Shown: one piece after another, positions 55,101-64,000 of the stretch | How the letters are laid out: every line of letters begins with the position of its first letter | How positions within the stretch are numbered: the first letter of the stretch is position 1 | Position numbers and translations under genes: made by a program | Assembly: GCA_026874595.1 (NCBI GenBank) | Contig: CM049308.1 | Coordinates: forward strand, 22,109,867 to 22,173,866 | DNA length: 64,000 nucleotides | Origin: Sipunculus nudus | Lineage: Eukaryota; Annelida; Sipuncula; Golfingiida; Sipunculidae | Direction of reading: 5' to 3' | The notes under the pieces: model-generated | Databases searched by the model: none | The model's input: only the letters and a program-made list of their open reading frames with translations | Told to the model about the DNA's origin: nothing

Positions 55101-56455
55101 GGCAGGCTAGTAAAGCAATCTCATCTGCAGGACAAGTCTCATACCTTTTTTTAACACAGAATTTTACTCATGGACTTTATGAGAATTTTGTATATTTGTA
55201 TATATATATATTTTTTAAATATTAACAATTTTAGTCAATGCATGGTCTAAGAGCAAACTGGTAATGTAGGTAAATGGAATGGCATAATTTTAATTAATAA
55301 CTTAGCGACAGAACACTGGACAAAAAAAACGGGGGAGTGAAACCTTTACAAAAAGCATATTTGCATTTATAAATACACAAAGATTTTTTCTTTTGAATTT
55401 ATTTTTTTTATAATTGTGTTTCTTATTCTATATATAAAAGTCTAGATAAGAATATCATACATAATTTTATGTACATTTTAATTTTAAACCTACCTTATCT
55501 GATATTTTTCTGCAGGTATCCATACATAAGAACTCATATATAACTGGATCAGCTGTTGAGGAAAAAAAACATACATAACATATATTCAGTGTTTTCTTTA
55601 AATATATATATATGTATGATACATAAACCTACATTTAAGTGAGGCCTTAAATATGTGTATATTTTTGGTACTCTGAGTGCATTCATTTCACTTTTTATTG
55701 TTAAATCTCTTTCCAGGGTGCACATAAAAAATCAACAGCAAGAGCTATTGCATAAGCTGGATCTAGATCCAAACAAAAGTTGATAAGACACATGAAAAAC
55801 AAAGTGTGCTACTCAGGATTTATTTCAATATTTGTATTCATTCTCCTGTATTATAATATTGAATAATTACACCACAGTCTGCTAAATGAAACATACTTTA
55901 TAAAACTTAAAATAATGTTTCACCAATGGATCATTAAATTATATAACACTGCTTATACTTACAGGCAATGCCATTACGACATTAGCATTCCTTATTTGGG
56001 CCTTTGCCCGATTGGGCCATTTAATTACATGGATCACACTTTGAGTTTGATAATTAATTATAAATAATGAAAATTTGATAATAATCAATAGGCATATCCT
56101 CTAAAACTTGTATTATTTGATATTATTTAATAATATTTTTATCAAATGAAAATTAATTAATAGACCTACTTAATATTTATTTATGATTTTATTTTTAAGT
56201 TTCATTAATTTTAATCTAGAAAATAGGTATTTGACAATTATCATAACAAATTTTTCCTTTTGATTATTCGAATGCCTTACCTAATAAATGAAAATAGGCG
56301 TGCATCTCTTTGGTCTTGACAACGAATGTAGATTTTCTGGACCTTCTTGGCATTTTTGGCCACGAACGAGTGACTCCATCTTCAGTTCCAGAGTCTGACG
56401 AATCTCTTGACCTCTTCTTCTGTGTTTCGTCGACGGGGCCCTGCCCTGCGTTCAT
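52130..56455 (-). CDS. SPDYA: SPDYA-like Speedy/RINGO cell-cycle regulator, six coding exons
   Basis: Exons in transcript order: 56455-56281, 55552-55494, 55028-54943, 54591-54420, 53183-52898, 52182-52130. They total 831 bp, 276 residues plus stop, all GT-AG with matching phases. The Ringo box spans about residues 50-190: [92 protein letters not shown] and CDLC, all with direct counterparts in human SPDYA (313 residues). Family members bind and activate CDK1/CDK2 without a cyclin fold by sequence and without T-loop phosphorylation, in G1/S control, oocyte maturation and meiotic telomere attachment. The N-terminus (1-50) is basic and Ser/Asp-rich; the tail is low complexity. A Speedy family assignment is secure; orthology to A rather than other vertebrate paralogues is not meaningful before phylogeny. 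Confidence 0.94.
52183..52897 (-). other. SPDYA intron 5
   Basis: A 715-bp intron containing the MITE at 52683-52843. Confidence 0.6.
52683..52843. mobile_element. MITE with ACAATGGCACCTG / CAGGTTCCACTGT ends
   Basis: A 161-bp segment with imperfect terminal inverted repeats, in SPDYA intron 5. Same end class as 7641-7808 and 21802-21981. Interior words GGTGGTCTTAATCAATGGTG and TTTGTTGAGCAGG fit a decayed non-coding element. Confidence 0.6.
52898..53183 (-). CDS. SPDYA: SPDYA coding exon 5
   Basis: Residues 165-259 plus one base (CAAG|GTACCA). [20 protein letters not shown] and [14 protein letters not shown] match human VMAIAPTHYIWQRERSVHHS and PRGPSATPVDCSLC. The remainder is Ser/Pro/Asp-rich and not conserved. 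Confidence 0.94.
53184..54419 (-). other. SPDYA intron 4
   Basis: A 1.24-kb intron with one foldback (53837-53909, own entry). No extra exon seen. Confidence 0.6.
53837..53909. repeat. 73-bp imperfect foldback
   Basis: TAGGCCCATTTTCCATGATCA and TGATCATGGAAATTGGGCCTTA (each about 21 nt) pair across a loop of about 30 nt. It may be a short MITE or an intronic hairpin; no target duplication seen. Confidence 0.55.
54420..54591 (-). CDS. SPDYA: SPDYA coding exon 4
   Basis: Completes Leu107 and encodes 108-164, phase 0 at [29 protein letters not shown] and [20 protein letters not shown] match human YLANTVEEDEEETKYEIFPW and GKNWRKLFPNFLKLRDQLWD. Confidence 0.97.
54592..54942 (-). other. SPDYA intron 3
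   Basis: A 351-bp intron; nothing recognised. Confidence 0.65.
54943..55028 (-). CDS. SPDYA: SPDYA coding exon 3
   Basis: Residues 79-106 plus two bases. [20 protein letters not shown] matches human YLLAMTFVYFKRAKFTISEH. Donor GCTTT|GTAAGT. Confidence 0.95.
55029..55493 (-). other. SPDYA intron 2
   Basis: A 465-bp AT-rich intron; nothing recognised. Confidence 0.65.
55494..55552 (-). CDS. SPDYA: SPDYA coding exon 2
   Basis: Completes Ala59 and encodes 60-78 ([19 protein letters not shown]), matching human DLIQDFLWMDCCCKIADK. Flanked by CAACAG| and AAG|GTAGGT. Confidence 0.94.
55553..56280 (-). other. SPDYA intron 1
   Basis: A 728-bp AT-rich intron; nothing recognised. Confidence 0.65.
56281..56455 (-). 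CDS. SPDYA: SPDYA coding exon 1
   Basis: Residues 1-58 plus one base (TTAG|GTAAGG). Basic patches KKRSR and PRRSRK resemble nuclear-targeting sequence. [14 protein letters not shown] aligns with human VIQRQDMTAFFKLF, the start of the Ringo box. Confidence 0.88.
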
Positions 56456-56764
56456 CTTCGAGGTCGAGATTACTTTAAACCACCAGACCTGTATTTGCCA
56501 TTAAAGTCTGGGAACTATTTAAACTCGGATAAAAACCATTGATGAAACGAAATGTAGCGTCAGTCAAAATATCGACGTCCACTAAGAACGTGGCTTGGCA
56601 GACGACTTTGTCAGAGCTGGAAAGCTGCTCTTGATTGATCAGCTGATTTCTCGCACATGCGTCGTGGATATAAAAATAAACAAATAAAATCATTAAATTG
56701 TATCAAATCCTCGGCGAATAAAAATGAACGCAGGCAGTGACGTGTACGCTTCGTCGTCTGCAAA

Positions 56765-56772
56765 TTTGGCGC
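56765..56772 (+). promoter_or_regulatory. E2F consensus upstream of SPDYA
   Basis: TTTGGCGC matches the E2F consensus TTTSSCGC exactly, about 310 bp upstream of the SPDYA start codon. It is followed by GCGTATATCCCGGC. Cell-cycle genes are often E2F-controlled; use here is inferred. Confidence 0.45.
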
Positions 56773-57433
56773 GTATATCCCGGCATTCTTTTCGAAGAAT
56801 AGATTGATTCATACTACTATATTTCAGAGTACTAAATGAAAGAGAAGAAAACAAGACTATCAGTATATTCTGTCGCCTTTCACCACCAGATCTCTCTCTA
56901 ATCTCCACTTCATCACTTTTTATTGAATCTATGTAATTAAACAGGCCACGATACCGCGCATAATTATGAATTCGTGCTGATGGGATCCTTTTTTATGCAA
57001 TAACCTTTTTGCATAGGCCTATTGCTGGTAATTCTACATAATTACGCGACTCGGGAGCTCACTATAAAGAGCAGAGAACTTTAATTTGTAAACGTAATTG
57101 ATCGTGTAAAAAAAGTATAGTTTCACAAAAGTGCAAGGGACTTTAAATTTACTTTGATATTAAGCGGTATTAATAATATAAAATCAACTAATTGACAGGT
57201 GAGATTTTAAAAGAAAATGGACCCCACCCCGACGTGACGTTGAAATAAGGAAAATCTTAAGTCAGCTCTTGCAAGGTGCGCCTGTCATGCAAATGCGCCA
57301 CCTATCGGCAGGGTTCGTGTTCTGGTGCGATATGTCCCCACGCTTTACTGAAATCACTGTTGCTGTGCCCCCAGTTTTGTTTTCAAACAAATAAGCTAGG
57401 AACCATTCATACACTAGTAGCCTACATTTCAGT

Positions 57434-57520
57434 ATGAACAAGGATGACCTTTACATTATGTGTAGCGAGGCCGCATGCAGAAAACGGTGCGAGAGGAAAA
57501 TCGGGCGGTGTTTTCAGGTG
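57434..57520 (+). other. Weak candidate exon, cysteine-rich
   Basis: ATG at 57434 opens MNKDDLYIMCSEAACRKRCE followed by RKIGRCFQV, then GTAAGC. A CATTTCAG lies just before the ATG. Five cysteines in 29 residues and a good donor make it coding-like, but no partner exon or homologue is recognised. Confidence 0.2.
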
Positions 57521-57899
57521 GTAAGCATGTAATATTATAAAAAAAAATATTCAATTTACTATATTTAAGGTAAGAACGGGGGCTAAGGTGCCCTGTAAAT
57601 AATTAACATGACGTCAGATGTTGAAACTTTTACGGATAAATTTAATAGTTTATATATAGTGTATATTGTAAAAATAATGCTGAATGCTATGACAGAAAAA
57701 AAATATTGTTCTTATATATGGAAGTCTGTATAATAGAAAATTAAAATTCATATAAGCCAACACAGAAACCAGTGGCAGACCTTCAAATTTTGAAGATGGC
57801 CCAACAATGGCCATGGTATATATGTTGTAAATTCTATAACAAGTTCAACGGAGAAGTATAGAATATAGCCTAGCGACCACGTGGATCCAACAAACCACT

Positions 57900-58088
57900 T
57901 GGGCGTGGACTATTATAAGTGGGGAAGGGAATGTCTTATTACACCGAGATGTTCCAGGATCCCCAGACTTTTATCATTTATGAAAAAATAGACATATTAT
58001 GCTTTTAGCTGATTCAACGATCATAAATATAGAAGTTGACTTGTTCCACATAGGTGTCGCCACAAGTCCCGATCAAATGATTCCTGTG

Positions 58089-58091
<3 letters not shown>
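57900..58091 (+). repeat. Duplicated segment, copy 1
   Basis: TGGGCGTGGACTATTATAAG ... GATTCCTGTGACAA matches 58591-58782 at a constant offset of 691 bp with only a few substitutions and no indel. It runs into an AT microsatellite in both copies. Confidence 0.9.

Positions 58092-58184
<93 letters not shown>
58092..58184. repeat. (TA)n microsatellite
   Basis: About 93 bp of pure TA, directly after duplicated segment copy 1. Confidence 0.97.
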
Positions 58185-58185
<1 letters not shown>

Positions 58186-58535
58186 CGCTGTAGTGACACT
58201 GTCCACTCGACAGGATACATACCTCAATGCTTCCCTAAGGACACGATATGGTAGGCCTACATATTGTGTATATCAAAATTAAGATTCATTGTCTAATTGT
58301 CTCCTTTTTCATTGAAAGATAACATTTCTTTTAGAATTGTTTCTATAAGCTATTACCAACATTTAAAAAAATGATTTCCAAATAACTTACCAATCACACG
58401 TTGTCACACCTGTTCTGGGTAATGCATTTCGCCTTATTAGGTAGAACCTCTCTCAGTAGGCACCTCCATAAAGAGGGCGCCACTGTATAGTGGACATTTT
58501 TGACAGTCCAATATTTTTCATCAGCTCATTATTAA

Positions 58536-58779
58536 TTTTACGGTCATTACCTTCATATAGTAATCACTTTTTGTGGTAAACACTATTAAGTGGGCGTGGA
58601 CTATTATAAGTGGGGAAGGGAATGTCTTATTACACCGAGATGTTCCAGGATCCCCAGACTTTTATCATTTATGAAAAAATAGACATATTATGCTTTTAGC
58701 TGATTCAACGATCTTAAATATAGAGGTTGACTTGTTCCACATAGGTGTCGCCACAAGTCCCGATCAAATGATTCCTGTG

Positions 58780-58818
<39 letters not shown>

Positions 58819-58875
58819 CGGTCATTACCTTTATATAGTAAACAATTTTTGTGGTAAACACTATTAACTGGGCAG
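58536..58875 (+). repeat. Duplicated segment copy 2 framed by about 60-bp direct repeats
   Basis: Copy 2 (58591-58782) and its TA run (to 58816) lie between two copies of TTACGGTCATTACCTT...TTTTTGTGGTAAACACTATTAA (58536-58592 and 58815-58870). The layout is that of a duplication or insertion event using the flanking repeat. Confidence 0.8.
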
Positions 58876-60498
58876 GACAGTTTGGCACAGTTTTACATTG
58901 AAACAGTCAATGTGATACGTGAGGAACTGGTTATGCTTAGTGTAACATTACAGCTCTGTAAGTCACTAAAAATATCAGAAATTTGTGTAAAGCCATTCCT
59001 GGGAAAAATTAATGAATAAAATGTTAATGGCACCACATAAATGTGCAATGGAAAAAAGGCTGAGAAAACCTATTTGAAAACCTCTTAACAGAATAATAAA
59101 TTAAGCAATTTAAACAAGATTATTATTTTATGTAATTTTTCGGAAGTTTCGGAAAAGTTTATTCCATTTTTTTTACTCTATAATAATTCTTCGAAAACGA
59201 ACGCGGCTGTATAGTGAGACAGGGCTGACAGCACAGTGTCCTGGAAAATATTCCGGCGGACACAATTGTGTATGTTGTTATTTCTGCTTTATACACTGGC
59301 GCGGACTACACGGTACTATATTTGTCTCTTATAAACAAATAATTAAAAAAATAACACTTGCCGAGGGCAAATCTTCGATAATAATATCATATTTTCCTAA
59401 TTAAGTATGATCAACAAGATAGAGTATTTATATTGACACATGGGTAAGACGGGTGTCCGAACTGAAAATTAATAATTGGGGTCCGAAGGAGAAAATGTTT
59501 ATTTAAATGCAAGGCTCCCCGTATTTCTGTCTAAATTCAACAGTATCACGGCCCTGATTCGTCACTTGTTTTTTCTTTTAGATATTAGCCTGCCGGTAGA
59601 TATTGTTCATCCTCATCACTTTATAATTCAGTATCCGAACTTTTGTTAATCCTTCCTTACCTCAGTTAACTGAATACATGCTGGGATTTGTTAAATTCAC
59701 ATAGATGTACAACACCTGACATTACAATTACCGCGTGTCTCCCGCACACTACAATTACCGCCTGCCGCCCGCACAAAACTGTTTTGCACAAGCTGCTGAC
59801 CAGTCGCGTGGACGCTTGCTACCAGCATGCCGCCATGCTGCATGTGTTGTGACCGTTACACGTTTCAGTCATTTACCAAGTAACAACGTGAGCATAACAA
59901 AAGGCCCATTTGTAAATAAATGACCATATAATTACGTGAAATGACAAAATTTTATTGTTTTGCTTTATAAACACCAGACCAATCAGAGACGCATGTGTGT
60001 TTGGTAGCAAGTTTCGTGTGCAACGTACGTTTAAAATTAATTATAAAATGGTGAAAGGATTACTAAAGGTATGAATGTCTTTCCTATGTAAGTCATGTGG
60101 AATTCATGCTCAATTGCAAGGGTGCGCCAGTCAACAATTGATGCCATCTGTCGGAGAAATGAGACAACAATATACCTTACTAGCTTGATCCATAATGAGT
60201 CAGAAAAGCTACAAGGTCACACCATAAAATACATATTGCGACATACGGGTATTCAAAAATATATATGACTCCCAGTGACATCTTGTACAAAATGTGAAGA
60301 AAGTCTGAGGTTTGTATTTTCCCTCATTAGAATATATCTGCTTTATAAAACGGTCCCTTAAAAATTATTTCTAATGGGATACTTTGTACGATACCACGGA
60401 ATGCAAAGTAACTTATGTGGTGATAGCTTGCGCTGCATTCTTGCGGAAATGTTCATAGAATACATTAAAATGCATGTGTTACCTAAGATCATCCGATA

Positions 60499-60500
<2 letters not shown>
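58876..60500. other. Intergenic DNA, no gene recognised
   Basis: Moderate GC pockets near 59.2 kb and 59.75-59.85 kb (TTACCGC...CCCGCACA repeated twice) but no supported exon. Confidence 0.4.
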
Positions 60501-60501
<1 letters not shown>

Positions 60502-60570
<69 letters not shown>

Positions 60571-60582
60571 CCGGACAGACAG
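60502..60582. repeat. (GA)n then (GACA)n microsatellite
   Basis: About 40 bp of GA followed by about 30 bp of GACA and CCGGACAGACAG. Open frames through it are low-complexity artefacts. Confidence 0.97.
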
Positions 60583-60589
60583 ATAGATA

Positions 60590-62240
60590 ACTATTGGTTC
60601 TCTGTATTAAGTATGTGGTCTTTCTTTACACATTATATGATGTGTTTAACAGGATATCGTGTAACTCATTTCCACCGACCTGATAATATATATCTATGGC
60701 ATTACTGTGACAAAGGTATATAAGAGTATCTGATGTCTAAAATGTAGTTACACAACTCAGTGTCATGGTGCATAATAATAGGTTCGAATCCGAAATTGTA
60801 TATGATGCAAGAATCGTGAAACAGTAACTGTTGAAAATGTGTTGTGTTTTTTACCTAGAACAAATCGTATGTAGTATCACCCATTTTATAATGTGACAAC
60901 CATGCATGTTTCAGTTTCCATGCAATCACGTTGCATGAATCATTTCTTAGGGATAAATGGAGCGCTGTAAATCTTGCGTAATAAAATATGATGCAGACGT
61001 GTTGATCGTGCGTGTGTTTACATAACTCTGAATGGTTCATATATACTAAGTACTCATGAACAATATGCAATCCATGTGTATAAAGCGCCCATATGCGTCA
61101 TCGCTCAATTCCCCTCATTATATCATACTTAATATATGATTTGGCTCACGAAATGCGTTAAACATATAACTAAAGGTCTTCTGAATGGGCGTTTTAATAG
61201 TCAGCTCACGACTTATATACTGGGTTACACATGTGGTTTTACGTAATTTCTATACGAAATGTGACTATTTTCTTGGGCCTGCTCGTACTGCTTGTATATA
61301 TTTAATGTTGTAGGTGTATTATCTTAATATTATTATACACTTGGAACCGTAAATCCACGTGATTAATTTCCATACCAACAAAGTCAGCGAAACTCTGATA
61401 ACCGTATAATATTTTCTGATAACCTTTTTTTAACAATGAACCTTATATATAAATACACTTGTGTAAGCGTCCTTTTAAAATATCCATGACCACTCATCTG
61501 TCAGTTTCCACTGCAGCACGTGTATTTCCAGTTAGAAAATATACCATTTAGAAGAATTAGGTGCATGTATTTTATTAGTAAAATGATTTTAACAGAGTGT
61601 TGTTGCGTCCGTGCGCAGAATGATAATCCGTTTGACGCACCGTTGTGTGTGTTGACCTGGATTTAAAGAGACCCTCGCAGTAAGGAGAAGCATCTGATAC
61701 GAATAATTCTTGAAGAAGAAATGGCGATATTAAAAAAATGTTTGCCCGCTTTTTAGTTTTGTACGAACACATGACTACTCTTAAGAATGGCATGCAGAGG
61801 AGAAAAGTCTGCATGACTTGTTGTCATGGAGATTGATTGCAAAAAATGTGAGGGCGTGAGTCTATGTGTGGCTTAATTTTACAAATATTGTATCATTTAC
61901 TGAATTAATAATCAAAACGTTGTCATCCTTTCCACATCTTGCAGGAACTGTTAATCTGAAAATGAAGATATCTGATACTTTATTTTTATTCTTTCTACCT
62001 GACTCAAATGGTTCGCAGGGACACCAGGTGGCGCTGCGACGAATGTAAACAGATAGCCTACTACACATAGGCCTATATATATATGTGAATATATATATAT
62101 ATTTTAAAGACTGACATACCACATTTCTTACGTTACTTCTTGCACAAAATTAAAATAATTAATTAATCAAAAATGGTTAAAAAATAATAGATCAGTATAG
62201 TTCTAAAAAAAATCTTGTCAAGCAGTAAAAATGAAAATAA
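60590..62240. other. Intergenic DNA, no gene recognised
   Basis: AT-rich sequence without supported exons or repeats. Confidence 0.4.
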
Positions 62241-62246
62241 TACGAG

Positions 62247-62248
<2 letters not shown>

Positions 62249-62286
<38 letters not shown>

Positions 62287-62304
62287 AATATATATATATA
62301 TATT
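62249..62304. repeat. (AT)n microsatellite
   Basis: Two AT runs interrupted by ATAAATA. Confidence 0.95.
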
Positions 62305-62471
62305 TATAAACGGCTTCGTAAACCTTTCCACAGACACACGTGTATAAAAAGGCCGCCTGTTTAATTTACTAAGACTCCCTTGAGTGATTGGTTAACTTAC
62401 CACCTGTGAATTAAGACCACTTTGGCCAGTCCCACAGGTTTTTTTTTACACAGGTTTGACTTATATAACTA

Positions 62472-62472
<1 letters not shown>

Positions 62473-62532
<60 letters not shown>
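62473..62532. repeat. (TA)n microsatellite
   Basis: About 60 bp of pure TA. Confidence 0.97.
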
Positions 62533-62533
<1 letters not shown>

Positions 62534-64000
62534 CCCTGCGAGTGTTGGTAAAGTAGGCCTAAATGTTATTATGAGATCATATTTCATTAGCAATCGACAT
62601 GAAATAATTGTGTATATCATTTAAATTGTGTATGTGGAGGTCGACCATCATGTCTGTCTGCATTGCTGTCTTCACTAATAGGCCTGTACTGATTTCAGGG
62701 GGCGGATGCAACCTACGGGGGGGGGGGGGTCAAGAATCCATGACAGGTAAAAAAGTTTACCGGGGAATAGCTAGAAGATTTTTTTTTATGATCTTGCATG
62801 CAGAAACGAATAGAAGAAATCTGTACAAGACTCTATATCTCACAAATTTCTAATTAGGCCTAGGTCTAAATTTAAAAAGGGACGCGCCCCCTCTGAATCT
62901 GCCCCTGGGTTTGCAGGCTTGAAAATGTTACTTCTCACTTAATTCAAAGTTTATTCTATAAATAACTCATAATAACTGATGTTTCAGGAACTCGTGATCG
63001 CTTATTTAAATACGCCTACTGTAACAGTCTGTCATGAAATGAAATGCCTGTTAATAGGCTTCTATACATAGCACTATATGAAGACAAGCGAGGTATTTAT
63101 TAAAAAAAGGCCGTGAGACGAGTCACTGGGTGCTAAACTACGAAGAAAATAACCTGTTGGGTTCCCTTGTTTATAATTTGATATGTTGGTTTTGCGAGAG
63201 TATAATTTGAAAAGCGGATATCACAGTCGGATGGCGACATCACGAACTGTGGTCACGAAATCACGTCGCCACAAGGTCTTTGTCTGCGTTTGGATTTGCC
63301 CGCCCTTTCGTGACGTCATCGATATTTGCATAGCCATACATGTGCACGCACAATAACATGGACGGGTGAAGTGCAAAGGTATGTTGTTATTTTGGTCCCG
63401 TTTGGAGGATTTTTCGAAGGTTTCCCTTAACAAGTAAGTCTGTGGGATGTTATAGGAGAAATGAATACACAGACTTAATTCTAAGAAGCTAGGATGTCTT
63501 TAAACGCCAGGTATTTGCCACCATTTGGTCAGTGATGTGAAGATCCTATCGCGCCCTCTTTCCTTCTTTAGACTTTAGTGCGGTGGTTCATATGTGCAAA
63601 AGGATCTGGGGTGTTGATAAATACAGCGCTTGCCTTGAGGATTTTATGCATTCGAGCACGTGTATACCAGCTAATTTGTAGATCCAGAAATCTATTATCT
63701 GAAGGATACATGGAATTAAAAATATTGGAGCTAATGCACTGACTGGACGGACTTCAACTTGGCGAGGCTTTCCCAGGCACTGGCCGTGCAGCCGTAACTC
63801 CACAGCAAGGTCTGGCGTGTATGTTGATCAGTTTTTGGTGTGTTTAATCTTACAATTATCACTATTTTGCAAGAAAAATCTCTCCCTTTGAGTAATATTT
63901 GTTTTTCAGTGAATTGCAAGGGATGAAAGTGAGAGTGAGTGTGGGTGGAGCTGCACCCACACACCAGTTTCCCATGATTCCGACCTGATCTGAGCAGTCC
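62533..64000. other. Right-hand intergenic edge
   Basis: Contains a G-run at 62717-62728 and the CRE/octamer pair. No exon recognised. Confidence 0.4.
63311..63331. promoter_or_regulatory. CRE palindrome next to an octamer
   Basis: TGACGTCA (63311-63318) and ATTTGCAT (63324-63331) are 5 bp apart in a locally GC-richer stretch (63.23-63.37 kb). These are full consensus CREB/ATF and POU sites. A promoter or enhancer of a gene beyond the right edge is possible. Confidence 0.3.

Larger units (their letters stand above)
56456..57899. other. SPDYA upstream region and intergenic DNA
   Basis: Contains the presumed SPDYA 5' UTR and promoter (E2F motif at 56765) and one weak candidate exon at 57434-57520. 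The rest is AT-rich with no recognised repeat. Confidence 0.45.

Noticed and set aside
58014..58227. Open frames of alternating Tyr-Ile
   Set aside because: Translations of a TA microsatellite.
60358..60586. Open frames of Ser-Leu or Arg-Glu repeats
   Set aside because: Translations of the GA/GACA microsatellite.
60781..60791. GGTTCGAATCC as a tRNA B box
   Set aside because: No A box or cloverleaf arms at the expected distance upstream.

Overview
This is an intron-rich, AT-rich animal nuclear window. The long degenerate-repeat introns, the GTCCGTCCGTCTGTC-type runs and the ACCCGCTTGAAAAGCGGGT-type hairpins are what I associate with lophotrochozoan genomes, most likely a marine mollusc such as a bivalve. 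That assignment is inferred from style, not from a diagnostic gene.

Three protein-coding genes can be read with confidence. (1) ASCC3, the Ski2-like double-cassette helicase of ribosome quality control and alkylation repair, lies on the minus strand (15837 to 9283) as one uninterrupted 2184-codon reading frame with no intron. (2) EXOC5/Sec10, an exocyst subunit, lies on the plus strand (16072 to 50149). I rebuilt it as 19 coding exons, every junction GT-AG and phase-consistent, giving 711 residues against 708 in human. (3) A Speedy/RINGO A homologue (SPDYA), a non-cyclin CDK activator, lies on the minus strand (56455 to 52130) as six coding exons giving 276 residues.

Layout: 1-9282 holds no gene I can support; it has a hAT-type MITE with a perfect 8-bp target duplication, a Harbinger-type MITE, an AT microsatellite next to another MITE, and a 0.42-kb tandem duplication. 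ASCC3 and EXOC5 are head to head with only 234 bp between start codons, and that gap carries YY1-like, ETS-like and CRE-like motifs. EXOC5 and SPDYA are tail to tail. The EXOC5 introns are filled with repeats: about 335-bp units in intron 9, a 42-bp minisatellite in intron 11, about 280-bp units in introns 14 and 16, and in intron 15 an alternating about 145-bp array whose units carry AGGTCA direct repeats. Beyond SPDYA, 57-64 kb is mostly intergenic, with AT, GA and GACA microsatellites, a 691-bp-spaced duplication, one weak candidate exon and a CRE plus octamer pair near the right edge.

The three genes do not form a pathway. ASCC3 and EXOC5 are housekeeping genes probably sharing a promoter. 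SPDYA is a cell-cycle/meiosis regulator with an exact E2F consensus about 310 bp upstream of its start codon. The most unusual points are the intronless ASCC3 beside a 19-exon neighbour and the repeat-borne nuclear-receptor-like motif arrays inside EXOC5.
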